Of a stretch of DNA of 64,000 bases, positions 1-8,334 are shown in pieces. The position numbers and the translations under genes were made by a program. Origin of the DNA: Bradyrhizobiaceae bacterium PARB1 (GTDB taxonomy: Bacteria; Pseudomonadota; Alphaproteobacteria; Rhizobiales; Xanthobacteraceae); NCBI GenBank assembly GCA_002256345.1, contig NKIY01000003.1:248001-312000 (forward strand), read 5' to 3'. The notes beneath the pieces were generated by a model. It was not told the origin of the DNA. It made no database searches and worked only from the letters and a program-made list of their open reading frames with translations. The first letter of the stretch is position 1. Each line of letters begins with the position of its first letter.

Positions 1-2126
1 CGAGCGACCGCCGCGGCCGCGACGGCTTTGTCGAGATGGAGTGGGACGAGGTCCTCGACCTGCTCGCAGGCGAGCTGAAGCGGGTGAAGGACAAGCACGG
101 CCCGCAGGCGGTGTTCGGCGGTTCCTACGGCTGGTCCAGCGCCGGGCGCTTCCATCACGCGCAGAGCCAGGTGCATCGCTTCCTGAACTTTGCGCTCGGC
201 GGCTATGTGCGCTCGGTGAACTCCTATTCCGCTGGCGCCTCCACGGTCATCATCCCGCGCATCCTCGGCGACTACGAGGACATGACCCGCCGCAATATCG
301 GCTGGGACGAAGTGGTCGAGCATTGCGACCTCGTCGTCGCCTTCGGCGGCATGAACACCAAGAACTCGCGCGTCGCCGGCGGCGGCATCAGCAAGCACAC
401 CGAACACGGCGACATGATCGCGGTGAGCAAGCGCGGCGGCGAATTCGTGCTGGTCTCGCCGCTGAAGACCGACCTGCCGGACGAGGTCAACCAGGACTGG
501 CTGCAGGCGACGCCGGGCTCGGACGTCGCACTGATGCTGGCGCTGGCGCATACGCTGGTGATGGACGGGACGCATGACCGCGCCTTCATCGACCGCTGCA
601 GTGTCGGCTTTGATGAGTTCGAAAAATATCTGATGGGCCGCAGCGACGGCCAGCCGAAGGATGCCGCCTGGGCGGCTCCGATCACCGGCATCGAAGCCGA
701 TGTCATCCTCAAGCTCGCGCGCCGCTTGCCCGGCAAGCGCGTGCTGTTCACCGTCGCGCATTCGCTGCAGCGGGCGCGGCATGGTGAGCAGCCGGTGTGG
801 ATGTCGGCGGTGCTGGCCACGATGCTGGGCCAGATCGGCCTGCCCGGCGGCGGTTTCGGCTATGCACTCGGCGCCATCGCCAATTACGGGCGTCGCTACA
901 ATGCGGTGCCGATCGCCGGCCTGCCGCAGGGCAAGAATGGCGTCGCCGATTTCATCCCGGTGGCGCGCATCTCCGACATGCTGCTCAATCCGAACGGGCC
1001 GTTCGATTACAATGGCAAACGGATGACCTATCCGGACATCAAGCTGGTCTATTGGGCCGGCGGCAATCCTTTCCATCACCATCAGGACATCAACCGCCTG
1101 CGCAGCGCCTTCGCGCAGATCGACACGCTGGTGGTGCACGAGCTGGCCTGGACCGGCACAGCGCGCCATGCGGATATCGTGCTGCCCGTCACCATGTCGC
1201 TGGAGCGCGATGATATCGGTAGCGCACAGACCGATCCGCTGATGGTGGCAATGCATCAGATGGCCGAGCCGTTTGGCGAGGCCCGCAACGATTACGACAT
1301 CTTCTCGGGTCTCGCCGAACGCCTCGGCAAGGGACAGGAATTCACTGAAGGCCGCACCACACGCGAATGGCTGCAGCATCTCTACAAGACCACGCAGGAC
1401 GGTCTTGCGGCAAAGGGGCTGGATGCGCCCGATTTCGAGACCTTCTGGAAGAATGGCGAAATCCTGCTGCCGCAGAAACCACTCGACGGCGGTACGTTGC
1501 GCGCGTTCATCAATGACCCCGAAGCGCATCCGCTGCCGACGCCGAGTGGCAAGGTGGAAATCTTCTCCTCCACCATCGCCGGCTTCAATTATGCGGACTG
1601 CCCGGGCCATCCGGCCTGGCTGCCACCGCTCGACGTGCCGACGGCCGAGACGCCGCTGCATCTCGTCGCCAACCAGCCGGCCTCGCGCCTGCACAGCCAG
1701 CTCGATTTCGGCGGCCACAGCGCGGCGGAGAAGCGCCGCGGGCGTGAAGTGGCGCGCATGCATCCGATCGATGCTGACGCGCGCGAGATCAGGGATGGCG
1801 ACATCATCAAACTGTTCAACGAGCGCGGCGCGTGTCTCGCTTCGGTGGTCATCACCGAGGATGTGATGGCCGGCGTAATCCAGTTGCCGACCGGCGCTTA
1901 CTACGATCCGGAAGACATCAACGAGGACAAGCCACTCTGCGTGCACGGCAATCCGAATGTGCTGACGCGCGATATCGGAACGTCGAGCCTGGCGCAGGGA
2001 TGTACGGGGCAGCTCACGGTGGTGCAGGTGGAGAAATTCACCGGCAATCTGCCGCCGATACAGTGCTACGATCCGCCGGTGCCGGTGGAGCGCCCGCAGC
2101 CGCCACGGCTTGAAGCGGCGGAGTGA
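1..2126 (+). CDS. Molybdopterin-dependent oxidoreductase, biotin sulfoxide/TMAO reductase-like (5' end outside window)
   Basis: The reading frame is open from base 3, and the first visible residues (RGRDGFVEMEWDE) are internal to the family. The gene therefore starts left of the window; about 707 residues are visible, and I estimate only some 60 are missing. The DMSO-reductase family uses a bis-molybdopterin-guanine-dinucleotide cofactor to reduce S- or N-oxides. The segment NSYSAGAS near residue 75 places a serine where the family has its Mo ligand. The C-terminal dinucleotide-binding domain is complete, with the family segments LHSQLDFGG and GNPNVLTRDIGTS. Close relatives are BisC, TorA/TorZ and DorA; no redox partner gene is visible, so the substrate cannot be fixed. 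It ends in a convergent gap with the next gene, where a GC-rich palindrome could terminate transcription. Confidence 0.85.
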   Translation, partial: SDRRGRDGFVEMEWDEVLDLLAGELKRVKDKHGPQAVFGGSYGWSSAGRFHHAQSQVHRFLNFALGGYVRSVNSYSAGASTVIIPRILGDYEDMTRRNIGWDEVVEHCDLVVAFGGMNTKNSRVAGGGISKHTEHGDMIAVSKRGGEFVLVSPLKTDLPDEVNQDWLQATPGSDVALMLALAHTLVMDGTHDRAFIDRCSVGFDEFEKYLMGRSDGQPKDAAWAAPITGIEADVILKLARRLPGKRVLFTVAHSLQRARHGEQPVWMSAVLATMLGQIGLPGGGFGYALGAIANYGRRYNAVPIAGLPQGKNGVADFIPVARISDMLLNPNGPFDYNGKRMTYPDIKLVYWAGGNPFHHHQDINRLRSAFAQIDTLVVHELAWTGTARHADIVLPVTMSLERDDIGSAQTDPLMVAMHQMAEPFGEARNDYDIFSGLAERLGKGQEFTEGRTTREWLQHLYKTTQDGLAAKGLDAPDFETFWKNGEILLPQKPLDGGTLRAFINDPEAHPLPTPSGKVEIFSSTIAGFNYADCPGHPAWLPPLDVPTAETPLHLVANQPASRLHSQLDFGGHSAAEKRRGREVARMHPIDADAREIRDGDIIKLFNERGACLASVVITEDVMAGVIQLPTGAYYDPEDINEDKPLCVHGNPNVLTRDIGTSSLAQGCTGQLTVVQVEKFTGNLPPIQCYDPPVPVERPQPPRLEAAE

Positions 2127-2155
2127 TATGATCCACGTACAGCGACGCTCGGATC

Positions 2156-2178
2156 ACCTCTCCCCGGCGGGGAGAGGT
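2156..2178. repeat. GC-rich palindrome, CTCTCCCC family, copy 1
   Basis: Perfect 10-bp arms (acctctcccc / ggggagaggt) enclose a 3-nt loop, in the gap between the convergent molybdoenzyme and SDR genes. Related copies lie at 16318 and 33064. It may act as a two-way terminator without a T-tract, or be a REP-like element. Confidence 0.7.
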
Positions 2179-2195
2179 AAAGAGGAGCGCCATCG

Positions 2196-2990
2196 CTACT
2201 TCCCGAACGCCTCGCGCATCTTCGCCTGGATCTTGGCCATGCCGCCGATCCAGCGGTCGTAGTTCTCGGTCTTCTTGCGCATGTAATCGACCACCTGCTT
2301 GTGCGGCAGGATGAGGAACGTCTCTGCTTCAATCCCGGCCAGCGCATCCGCGGCCACCTGCTCCGGCGACAGGTTGCCGTCATTCGACTGCGGGCCCTTC
2401 GGGATGTTCTTGAGCATGTTGGTGTCGACGCCCTGCGGGCACAGGATCGAAACCTTGATGCCATGGGCGCGATGCGAGATGGCAAGGCTTTCGGCAAATC
2501 CCACGGCGGCGTGTTTGGTCGTCGAATAAGCGGGGCTGCCGACTTGCGACAACAGACCGGCGGCCGAGATCGTACTGAGAAAATAGCCGCCGCCGCGCTC
2601 TTTCATCAGCGGCACCAGATGCCGCGCTGCATAGACATGGGCCATCACATGGATCGCCCAGCTCTTCATCCACGGCTCGTCGGATGCGCCGCCGGCATTG
2701 GGCATCATCGGATCGAAGCCGCCACCGATGCCGGCATTGGAGCAGAACAGATCAATGGGACCGAACTGGCGCTCGGTTTCATCGATCACATGCTTGATAT
2801 CTTCCTCGCGCCCGACGTCGCATTTGAATGACGCACCGCCGATGCCGTCGGCCACCGCTTTGGCGCGCTCACCATCGAGATCGACGACGACGACTTTCTT
2901 TGCGCCTGCCTTGTGAAAGGTTTCGCACAGCGCCTGGCCGATGCCGTTGGCGCCGCCGGTCACGACGACGACCTTGCCGTCTACCCGCAT
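2196..2990 (-). CDS. SDR family NAD(P)-dependent oxidoreductase
   Basis: This is a classical short-chain dehydrogenase/reductase of 264 aa, the usual family length. It shows the glycine-rich cofactor loop TGGANGIG (residues 11-18), the structural motif SNAG (84-87), and the catalytic set Ser142 and Tyr155-x3-Lys159 (YSTTK). An acidic residue after beta-2 (VVVDLDGE) suggests NAD(H) preference. The middle of the protein has an insertion rich in Pro, Met and Gly (PMMPNAGG), as in SDRs acting on bulky hydrophobic substrates. It stands alone, convergent with the molybdoenzyme and 35 bp upstream of the hemolysin III gene on the same strand. The substrate cannot be told from sequence. Confidence 0.85.
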   Translation of the reverse strand: MRVDGKVVVVTGGANGIGQALCETFHKAGAKKVVVVDLDGERAKAVADGIGGASFKCDVGREEDIKHVIDETERQFGPIDLFCSNAGIGGGFDPMMPNAGGASDEPWMKSWAIHVMAHVYAARHLVPLMKERGGGYFLSTISAAGLLSQVGSPAYSTTKHAAVGFAESLAISHRAHGIKVSILCPQGVDTNMLKNIPKGPQSNDGNLSPEQVAADALAGIEAETFLILPHKQVVDYMRKKTENYDRWIGGMAKIQAKMREAFGK

Positions 2991-3025
2991 GGGTTCACTC
3001 CCCTGATGCTATATTTTCTTGTCGC

Positions 3026-3730
3026 TTACGCCGCGGTGCTCAGCACCATGTCGAGCACCGCGGTATAGTGGCATGCGGCGCCGAGCAGGACAAATGCGTG
3101 CCAGATGGCATTCTGGAAGCGCAGGCGGCGCCAGGCGTGGAAGATGACGCCGAGAGTATAGAGCGTGCCGCCCGCTGCGACGAACCACATACTCATCGGC
3201 GGCAGCGGCGTGAACACGGCGTCATAGGCCATCATGCCGCTCCAACCGAGCGCGAGATAGAGCACCACGGCAAGTCCGTCGAAGCGGCCGGGATAGCGCA
3301 GCTTGATCACAATGCCCGCCGCGGCGACGCTCCACACGAAAGCGAGCAGACCGGCGGCGAGCCAGCCACTCTCGATCTGCGCGAGGAACGGCGTATAGGT
3401 GGCAGCAATGAGCAGGTAGATCGCCGAATGATCGAAACGGCGCAAGAACCATTTTCGCGGCGACACCGGCCACATATTGTAGGCGGCGGAGAAGCCGAGC
3501 ATCGCGAGCAGCCCTGCCGCGTAGATGGAGACGCTGACGATCTCGGTGGCCGTGGCGAACACGGCAGTCAGCACGATCAGCACTGTCAGTGCGATCAGGC
3601 CGGCGAACACGCCGAGGCCATGGATGATACCATCGGCGATCAGTTCGGCGCGGTCGTAGTTCCAGCGGATCGCGCCGGCGACGCGATGGGCGGAATTGGC
3701 AGTAAGCTGCTTCAGGCGGAAAACGGTCAT
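3026..3730 (-). CDS. Hemolysin III / PAQR family membrane protein
   Basis: The product is a 234-aa seven-helix membrane protein of the Hly-III (YqfA-like, PAQR) family. The family fingerprint is present: RAELIADGIIHGLG near the N-terminus, the helix DHSAIYLLIAATYTPF in the middle, and a conserved histidine in ACHYTAVLDMV at the C-terminus. PAQR proteins are thought to coordinate a metal with conserved Ser, Asp and His residues, and the bacterial role is linked to membrane fluidity. I chose the ATG at 3730 (MTVFRLKQL) because the open frame upstream codes for a Pro/Arg/Gly-rich stretch unlike the family. It is alone on its strand here. Confidence 0.85.
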   Translation of the reverse strand: MTVFRLKQLTANSAHRVAGAIRWNYDRAELIADGIIHGLGVFAGLIALTVLIVLTAVFATATEIVSVSIYAAGLLAMLGFSAAYNMWPVSPRKWFLRRFDHSAIYLLIAATYTPFLAQIESGWLAAGLLAFVWSVAAAGIVIKLRYPGRFDGLAVVLYLALGWSGMMAYDAVFTPLPPMSMWFVAAGGTLYTLGVIFHAWRRLRFQNAIWHAFVLLGAACHYTAVLDMVLSTAA

Positions 3731-4039
3731 GGCGAATGCTGGCCGGTCGGCTGGTGATGCAGATGGCACGCCCGCCCCAGGCACGCCGCGATATCCCCTC
3801 GTCCCGCGATAGATGATGCGGTGCGGAAGGTCAATGAAAGCTGAGTGACAGAGCTGTAACACTTCGCGTTAAGCTTGATTTCGGCCCAAACATCGCCACT
3901 TTGTGATCGCGTTTCGCTATCAGCACCGGCTCCATCTTCGACCGATCCGGTACTGATTTTTCTTTGTTTGCGCATGATCTCGGCCGAAAATCGGTATCCA
4001 CCTTTTCGGGATCATGCGCGGGGAGCATCCACGCGCAAC
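3731..4039. other. Intergenic region between divergent genes
   Basis: This 309-bp gap separates the divergent hemolysin III and ycjX genes, so it should hold promoters for both. The only clear structure is the palindromic repeat at 3971-4020, which sits just before the ycjX start. I see no convincing small gene. An upstream ATG at 3875, in frame with ycjX, would force translation through the repeat and is unlikely to be used. Confidence 0.5.
3971..4020. repeat. GATCATGC palindromic repeat (rhizobial type), copy 1
   Basis: A 50-bp imperfect palindrome whose ends read cgcatgatc and gatcatgcg, with the core CGGTATCCAC in the middle. The second copy at 42888-42939 shares both the ends and the core. 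Elements of this form are scattered in large numbers through Bradyrhizobium-type genomes. Confidence 0.75.
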
Positions 4040-5503
4040 ATGGCCAGCCTGTCCGAACTCGTCGAAGAAGCCCGGCTGTCCGCGCGCGCATTGCTCGATT
4101 ATGGCGACGGCCTGTTCAATCCCACCGTGCGGCTAGGCGTCACAGGCCTGTCGCGCGCCGGTAAGACAGTCTTCATTACAGCGCTCGTCCACGGACTGAC
4201 GCGCGGCGGCCGGTTTCCCGTATTTGAATCGCTGGCGACCGGACGCATCGCAAAAGCGCGGCTCGCGCCGCAGCCGGACGATGCGGTGCCGCGCTTCGCC
4301 TATGAGGAGCATCTTGCGACCCTGATCGACGAGCGGCGCTGGCCGAACTCGACCACCGATATCAGCGAGCTGCGCCTCGTCATCGACTATCAGCGCAAGA
4401 GCGGCGCAGAACGCACGCTAACGCTGGATATCGTTGATTATCCCGGCGAGTGGTTGCTCGATCTGCCGCTGCTGAACAAGAGCTACGAGGAATGGTCGGC
4501 GGAAAGCCTTGCGCTGTCGCGGCAGGGCCCGCGCGCGGAGATCGCAGCGGACTTCCTCGCGCATCTCGCAACGCTCGCGCCCACCGCGCCGGAGAACGAG
4601 CCGTTCACACTGACGGCGGCACGACTGTTCACCGACTATCTGCGCGCCGGACGCGATGAACGCTTCGCCATGAGCCTGCTGCCGCCGGGCCGCTTCCTGA
4701 TGCCCGGGAATCTTGCGGGGTCGCCTGCCCTCACCTTCGCACCGCTCGATGTGGCCGCAGATGGCAGTGCGCCGGACGGATCGCTATGGGCGATGATGAA
4801 GCGGCGCTACGAGGCCTATAAGGACGTCGTCGTCCGGCCGTTCTATCGCGATCACTTCGCGCGGCTGGATCGGCAGATCGTGCTGGTCGACGCGCTCTCC
4901 GCTTTCAATGCCGGGCCGGAAGCGCTGCACGATCTCGAAGCGGCGCTGGCCGGCATCCTCGACAGTTTCCGCATCGGCCGCAGCTCGATCCTGAGCACGC
5001 TGTTCCGCCCGCGCGTCGATCGCATCCTGTTTGCGGCGACCAAGGCGGACCATTTGCATCATCTCAGCCATGACCGGCTGGAGGATGTCCTCAAGCAGAT
5101 CGTGCGCAAGGCGCTGGCGCGCTCGGAATTGTCGGGAGCCGCCGTCGATGTGGTCGCCATCGCCGCGGTGCGCGCCACCAAGGAAGCGCTGGTGCAGCGC
5201 GGGCGCGAAAAGCTGCCGTCGATCCTCGGTACGCCGGTCGCCGGCGAATCCGCCAATGGCGAAATCTTCGACGGCGAGACCGAAGTCGCGACCTTCCCCG
5301 GCGACCTGCCGAACAATCTCGATGGCCTGTTCGACGGCGGCGCCTTCACCGGCCTGTCCAGCGCCAGCGCCGACAAGGCCGATTACCGCTTCCTCAAATT
5401 CCGTCCGCCACAGCTCGTGCGCGAGGATGGCGCGGAGCCGGCGCTGCCTCACATCCGCCTCGACCGCGCGCTCCAGTTCCTGATCGGAGACCGCCTGCAA
5501 TGA
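4040..5503 (+). CDS. ycjX: YcjX family P-loop GTPase-like protein (DUF463)
   Basis: A 487-aa member of the YcjX/DUF463 family, a P-loop NTPase in the stress-responsive ycjXF pair of Proteobacteria. The Walker A motif GLSRAGKT is at residues 36-43. IVDYPGEW supplies a DxxG-like switch, and AATKADH looks like the guanine-specificity N/TKxD motif. The start ATG at 4040 (MASLSELVEE) is preferred: family members begin with this helix, and the longer frame runs through a palindromic repeat. The stop overlaps the start of the next gene by ATGA, so the two are translationally coupled. The family's role is poorly defined; envelope stress has been proposed. Confidence 0.9.
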   Translation: MASLSELVEEARLSARALLDYGDGLFNPTVRLGVTGLSRAGKTVFITALVHGLTRGGRFPVFESLATGRIAKARLAPQPDDAVPRFAYEEHLATLIDERRWPNSTTDISELRLVIDYQRKSGAERTLTLDIVDYPGEWLLDLPLLNKSYEEWSAESLALSRQGPRAEIAADFLAHLATLAPTAPENEPFTLTAARLFTDYLRAGRDERFAMSLLPPGRFLMPGNLAGSPALTFAPLDVAADGSAPDGSLWAMMKRRYEAYKDVVVRPFYRDHFARLDRQIVLVDALSAFNAGPEALHDLEAALAGILDSFRIGRSSILSTLFRPRVDRILFAATKADHLHHLSHDRLEDVLKQIVRKALARSELSGAAVDVVAIAAVRATKEALVQRGREKLPSILGTPVAGESANGEIFDGETEVATFPGDLPNNLDGLFDGGAFTGLSSASADKADYRFLKFRPPQLVREDGAEPALPHIRLDRALQFLIGDRLQ

Positions 5504-6525
5504 CCGACCGCACGCGCCGCCCGGCCACGTTCCGCCTCGACGATCCCCATGTCACCGTCATGGATGGCGACGACGATATTGGCCGCCTCGCCCGCGGCGC
5601 CATCCGCATCACGCCGGAGCCCGAGCCGCAATTGCCTGTCGCCATCGAGGAGCCGCTACGCCCCGCCCGCAAGGGCTTTGGCTGGGGCACGCTGTTCTGG
5701 AGTGCGCTTGGCGGCCTCGTGCTGCTCGGCACCGGCCTCGGCGTCGCCAATCTGATCCGCGACCTCTTCACCATCAATGACGGCCTCGGCTTTCTCGGTG
5801 TCGGCCTCGCTGCGCTGGTCGCGCTGGCACTCGCGGTAATCATCGCGCGCGAAGCGCTCGCCTTGATGCGCCTTGCCACCATCGAGAAACTGCATGCCCG
5901 CGCCATCGATGTGATCGCGAGCGACGATCGGAGCGAAAGCCGCGCGGTACTCGCCGATCTGCTCAAGCTCGCCCACGGCAATCCCCGCCTCGCCCGCGCA
6001 CGCACTGCACTGCAGGCCCATGCGGGCGAGATCATCGACGGCGCCGATCTGATCCGTCTCGCCGAACGCGAGCTGATGTCGCCGCTCGATATTGAGGCGC
6101 GCCGACTGGTCTCCGTCGCGGCACAGCGCGTGTCGGTCGTCACCGCGATATCGCCCCGCGCGCTGGTGGACATGCTGTTCGTCTTCGCCGCCGCGATCCG
6201 GCTGGTGCGACAACTGGCGAAACTCTATGGCGGGCGCCCCGGCGCGCTCGGCATGATCACGCTGCTCCGCCATGTCGTCAGCCATCTCGCCATCACCGGC
6301 GGTATGGCCGCCAGCGACAGCATGATTCAGCAGATGCTCGGCCACGGCATTGCGGCGAAGCTCTCGCAGCGCCTTGGCGAAGGCATTTTGAACGGCCTGC
6401 TCACGGCAAGGCTCGGTCTCGCAGCCATCGACGTGACACGGCCGCTACCCTTCACGGCCTTGCCGCGACCACAGCTCGCGGATCTCGCGAAGGATCTGGT
6501 GCGGAAGAAGGAAGACGAAACCTAG
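5500..6525 (+). CDS. ycjF: YcjF/DUF697 family membrane protein
   Basis: A 341-aa inner-membrane protein of the TIGR01620/DUF697 family, coupled by a 4-base ATGA overlap to ycjX, the usual partnership. Two hydrophobic helices lie at about residues 60-83 and 96-118. They are followed by the soluble alpha-helical C-terminal domain with the motif ALVDMLFVFAAAIRLVRQLAKLY, characteristic of the family. The TAG stop is the first triplet of the palindromic element that fills the gap to the convergent glycosyltransferase gene. Its molecular function is not established. Confidence 0.88.
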   Translation: MTDRTRRPATFRLDDPHVTVMDGDDDIGRLARGAIRITPEPEPQLPVAIEEPLRPARKGFGWGTLFWSALGGLVLLGTGLGVANLIRDLFTINDGLGFLGVGLAALVALALAVIIAREALALMRLATIEKLHARAIDVIASDDRSESRAVLADLLKLAHGNPRLARARTALQAHAGEIIDGADLIRLAERELMSPLDIEARRLVSVAAQRVSVVTAISPRALVDMLFVFAAAIRLVRQLAKLYGGRPGALGMITLLRHVVSHLAITGGMAASDSMIQQMLGHGIAAKLSQRLGEGILNGLLTARLGLAAIDVTRPLPFTALPRPQLADLAKDLVRKKEDET

Positions 6526-6606
6526 GGCGGATTGGCCGAAGGGCTAATCCGCCGCTCTGCATCCCATGCCCGTCGCCGGCGGATTACACTGCGCTCATCC
6601 GCCCTA
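6523..6606. repeat. 84-bp palindromic element (AGGGCGGAT family) between convergent genes
   Basis: The ends read tagggcgga and atccgcccta, and an internal pair (ggattggcc / ggctaatcc) forms a second hairpin. The element begins with the TAG stop of ycjF. On the other strand it contains the last codons and TAA stop (6584-6586) of the glycosyltransferase, whose C-terminal residues GRMSAV are repeat-encoded. Confidence 0.75.
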
Positions 6607-8170
6607 CGAGAAGCGCCAGCGACGGCGGGCGATAGAATGGCGTATCGGGCGCCGGATTGAGCTCCGGCGTCCAGCCGGTGATCTTGTCGATCTGGAAGGA
6701 ACGCATCGCTGTGCCACGCCACATGGTGTTGAACCGATCCAGCGGCTGCAGCGTCGCGCCGGCATTCAGCAACAACGCGCGATCCTGATCGTCCGGCTGC
6801 GCGATGTAGAGTCCGGGTTTGCCCTTGATGCGGTCCATGCCGGGATCGCGGAAGCCGAGAAAGCGCGCGCGCTCGTTGACCTGAATCACTGGCACGCTGT
6901 CCTTCAGGTGCCAGCGCAGCATCGCATAGACACGGTAGTTGGTCGTCGCAATCCAGGTGGCCCCGGTGGCCTGCATCTCCTGCACAGCGCGCGCCGCGAG
7001 GCCGTCATAGCCGGCCTCGGTGCCGATCGGATCGTTGCGGCCGAGCAAATTCCACGGCGCGGCCACAGAATAGAGGAAGGCGAGCACGACGAAGGGAATG
7101 CCGACGGCGATCGATGTGACGATCCAGCGATGGCTGGCGCGCACCGTCCTCGCCGACCAGCCATCCTCAACAAGGCGCGTGACATTGATCGCCGCCACCG
7201 CAATGGCCGGCGGCCACATGAACATCGGCCAAGTATCGCCGACGCGCAGCGTCAGCGAACGCCACAGGAAATAGGCGAACGGCACCAGCACGCTCAGCGA
7301 CAGCAGCAGCGAAACCGGATCGCGCCGACGGGTGCCACGCCAAAGCGTCAGCACGCAGGCGGAGACCAGCACCGGAAACAGAACGAAACCGACCTGCGCA
7401 AATTGCAGGCCGAAGAACTCGCCGAACGTGCCAAGCGAGAAGGCATGCGGCGCAGTTACACGCACGAACTGGAACTTGAACGACGCCCAGTCATGTGTCG
7501 CATTCCAGATCGTCACGGGGGACGACACGGCGAGCGCGACCAACACAGCGAGCCACGGATACGGACTTTTCAGCCAGCGCATCCGCCAGTCCGGCAACAG
7601 CATGAAGGCGAGAATGGCGGGGACAGTCAGCACCACCGTGAGCTTCGACAATAGCGCGAGGCCGCCGAACAGGCCGGCTGCCAGCCACCAGCGGCCGTCA
7701 TTACTTTCGGCAAGCCGCACCAACGACCACAGCATCGCCGTCGCGAACGGGATCATCGCGACATCGGGCGCCACCTTGGCCATCAGCAGGCCGTAATACA
7801 GCGCAGCTTCGGTCATCAGTACGGTGACCACCATCGCCCGCAAATCCCGGGTGACGCGACGGACGATATCCACCAGCAGCAACTGGGTGACCGCCAGCGC
7901 CACGATTCCGGTGAAACGGGCGCCGAAAGCAGTGTCGCCAAAGATTGCCGTGCCAGCACGGACGAACCAGGCGATCATCGGCGGATGATCGAGGAAGGAC
8001 AGCACGCTCTCCTTCGACCATGTCCAGTAATAGGCCTCGTCGGTGCGCAGCTCGAACATTCCGGCATAGATCAGCCGCATGACGGCGAGCGCCAGCAACA
8101 GCGCGCCCACGGCAGCCAGCGACCGGCGCGAAAGATTACGATTGAGGGGACCGGGAGCGAATGGCGTCAT
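6584..8170 (-). CDS. ArnT/PMT-like membrane glycosyltransferase (GT39/GT83 family)
   Basis: A 528-aa polytopic membrane protein. The first periplasmic loop after helix 1 carries RTDEAYYWTWS with the acidic pair that binds metal and the lipid-phosphate donor, followed by FLDHPPMIAWF, both hallmarks of the ArnT/PMT fold. About a dozen hydrophobic helices follow, then a soluble C-terminal domain (YRVYAMLRWHLKD... onward). Such enzymes move a sugar from an undecaprenyl-phosphate carrier to lipid A, protein or polysaccharide on the periplasmic side. No arn genes are nearby, so acceptor and sugar are unknown. The last residues are encoded by an intergenic repeat. The gene stands alone, divergent from the cyclase gene. 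Confidence 0.85.
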   Translation of the reverse strand: MTPFAPGPLNRNLSRRSLAAVGALLLALAVMRLIYAGMFELRTDEAYYWTWSKESVLSFLDHPPMIAWFVRAGTAIFGDTAFGARFTGIVALAVTQLLLVDIVRRVTRDLRAMVVTVLMTEAALYYGLLMAKVAPDVAMIPFATAMLWSLVRLAESNDGRWWLAAGLFGGLALLSKLTVVLTVPAILAFMLLPDWRMRWLKSPYPWLAVLVALAVSSPVTIWNATHDWASFKFQFVRVTAPHAFSLGTFGEFFGLQFAQVGFVLFPVLVSACVLTLWRGTRRRDPVSLLLSLSVLVPFAYFLWRSLTLRVGDTWPMFMWPPAIAVAAINVTRLVEDGWSARTVRASHRWIVTSIAVGIPFVVLAFLYSVAAPWNLLGRNDPIGTEAGYDGLAARAVQEMQATGATWIATTNYRVYAMLRWHLKDSVPVIQVNERARFLGFRDPGMDRIKGKPGLYIAQPDDQDRALLLNAGATLQPLDRFNTMWRGTAMRSFQIDKITGWTPELNPAPDTPFYRPPSLALLVGRMSAV

Positions 8171-8223
8171 GCCGGGCTTTTGGGCTGGTCACGCCATGGT
8201 GTCAACTTGTTGCCCCCGCTCGT

Positions 8224-8306
8224 GTAGGATGGGTTGAGCGCGGCGAAACCCCATCAATTCCGGAGCTTGCGGTAGATGGGTTATCGCTGCGCTCAACCCA
8301 TCCTAC
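8224..8306. repeat. GTAGGATGGG palindromic element, copy 1
   Basis: An 83-bp element with perfect 17-bp terminal inverted arms (gtaggatgggttgagcg and its complement) and the inner motif gcgaaacc...tcaattccgg. It lies between the divergent glycosyltransferase and cyclase genes, upstream of the cyclase start at 8335. The copy at 11128-11225 shares the arms and the inner motif. Confidence 0.85.
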
Positions 8307-8334
8307 GACCGCCGCAGCGTTTTATGGTTTCCCA

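Noticed and set aside
3875-4039. Extended start of ycjX at 3875
   Set aside because: The extra 55 residues run through the palindromic repeat and are not part of the family.
6566-7654. 362-codon open frame on the plus strand
   Set aside because: It is antisense to the glycosyltransferase; Arg/His/Gln-rich, starts inside the palindromic repeat.
8161-8334. Extended start of the cyclase gene at 8161
   Set aside because: The frame passes through the 83-bp palindromic element, and ATG 8335 gives a sensible N-terminus.
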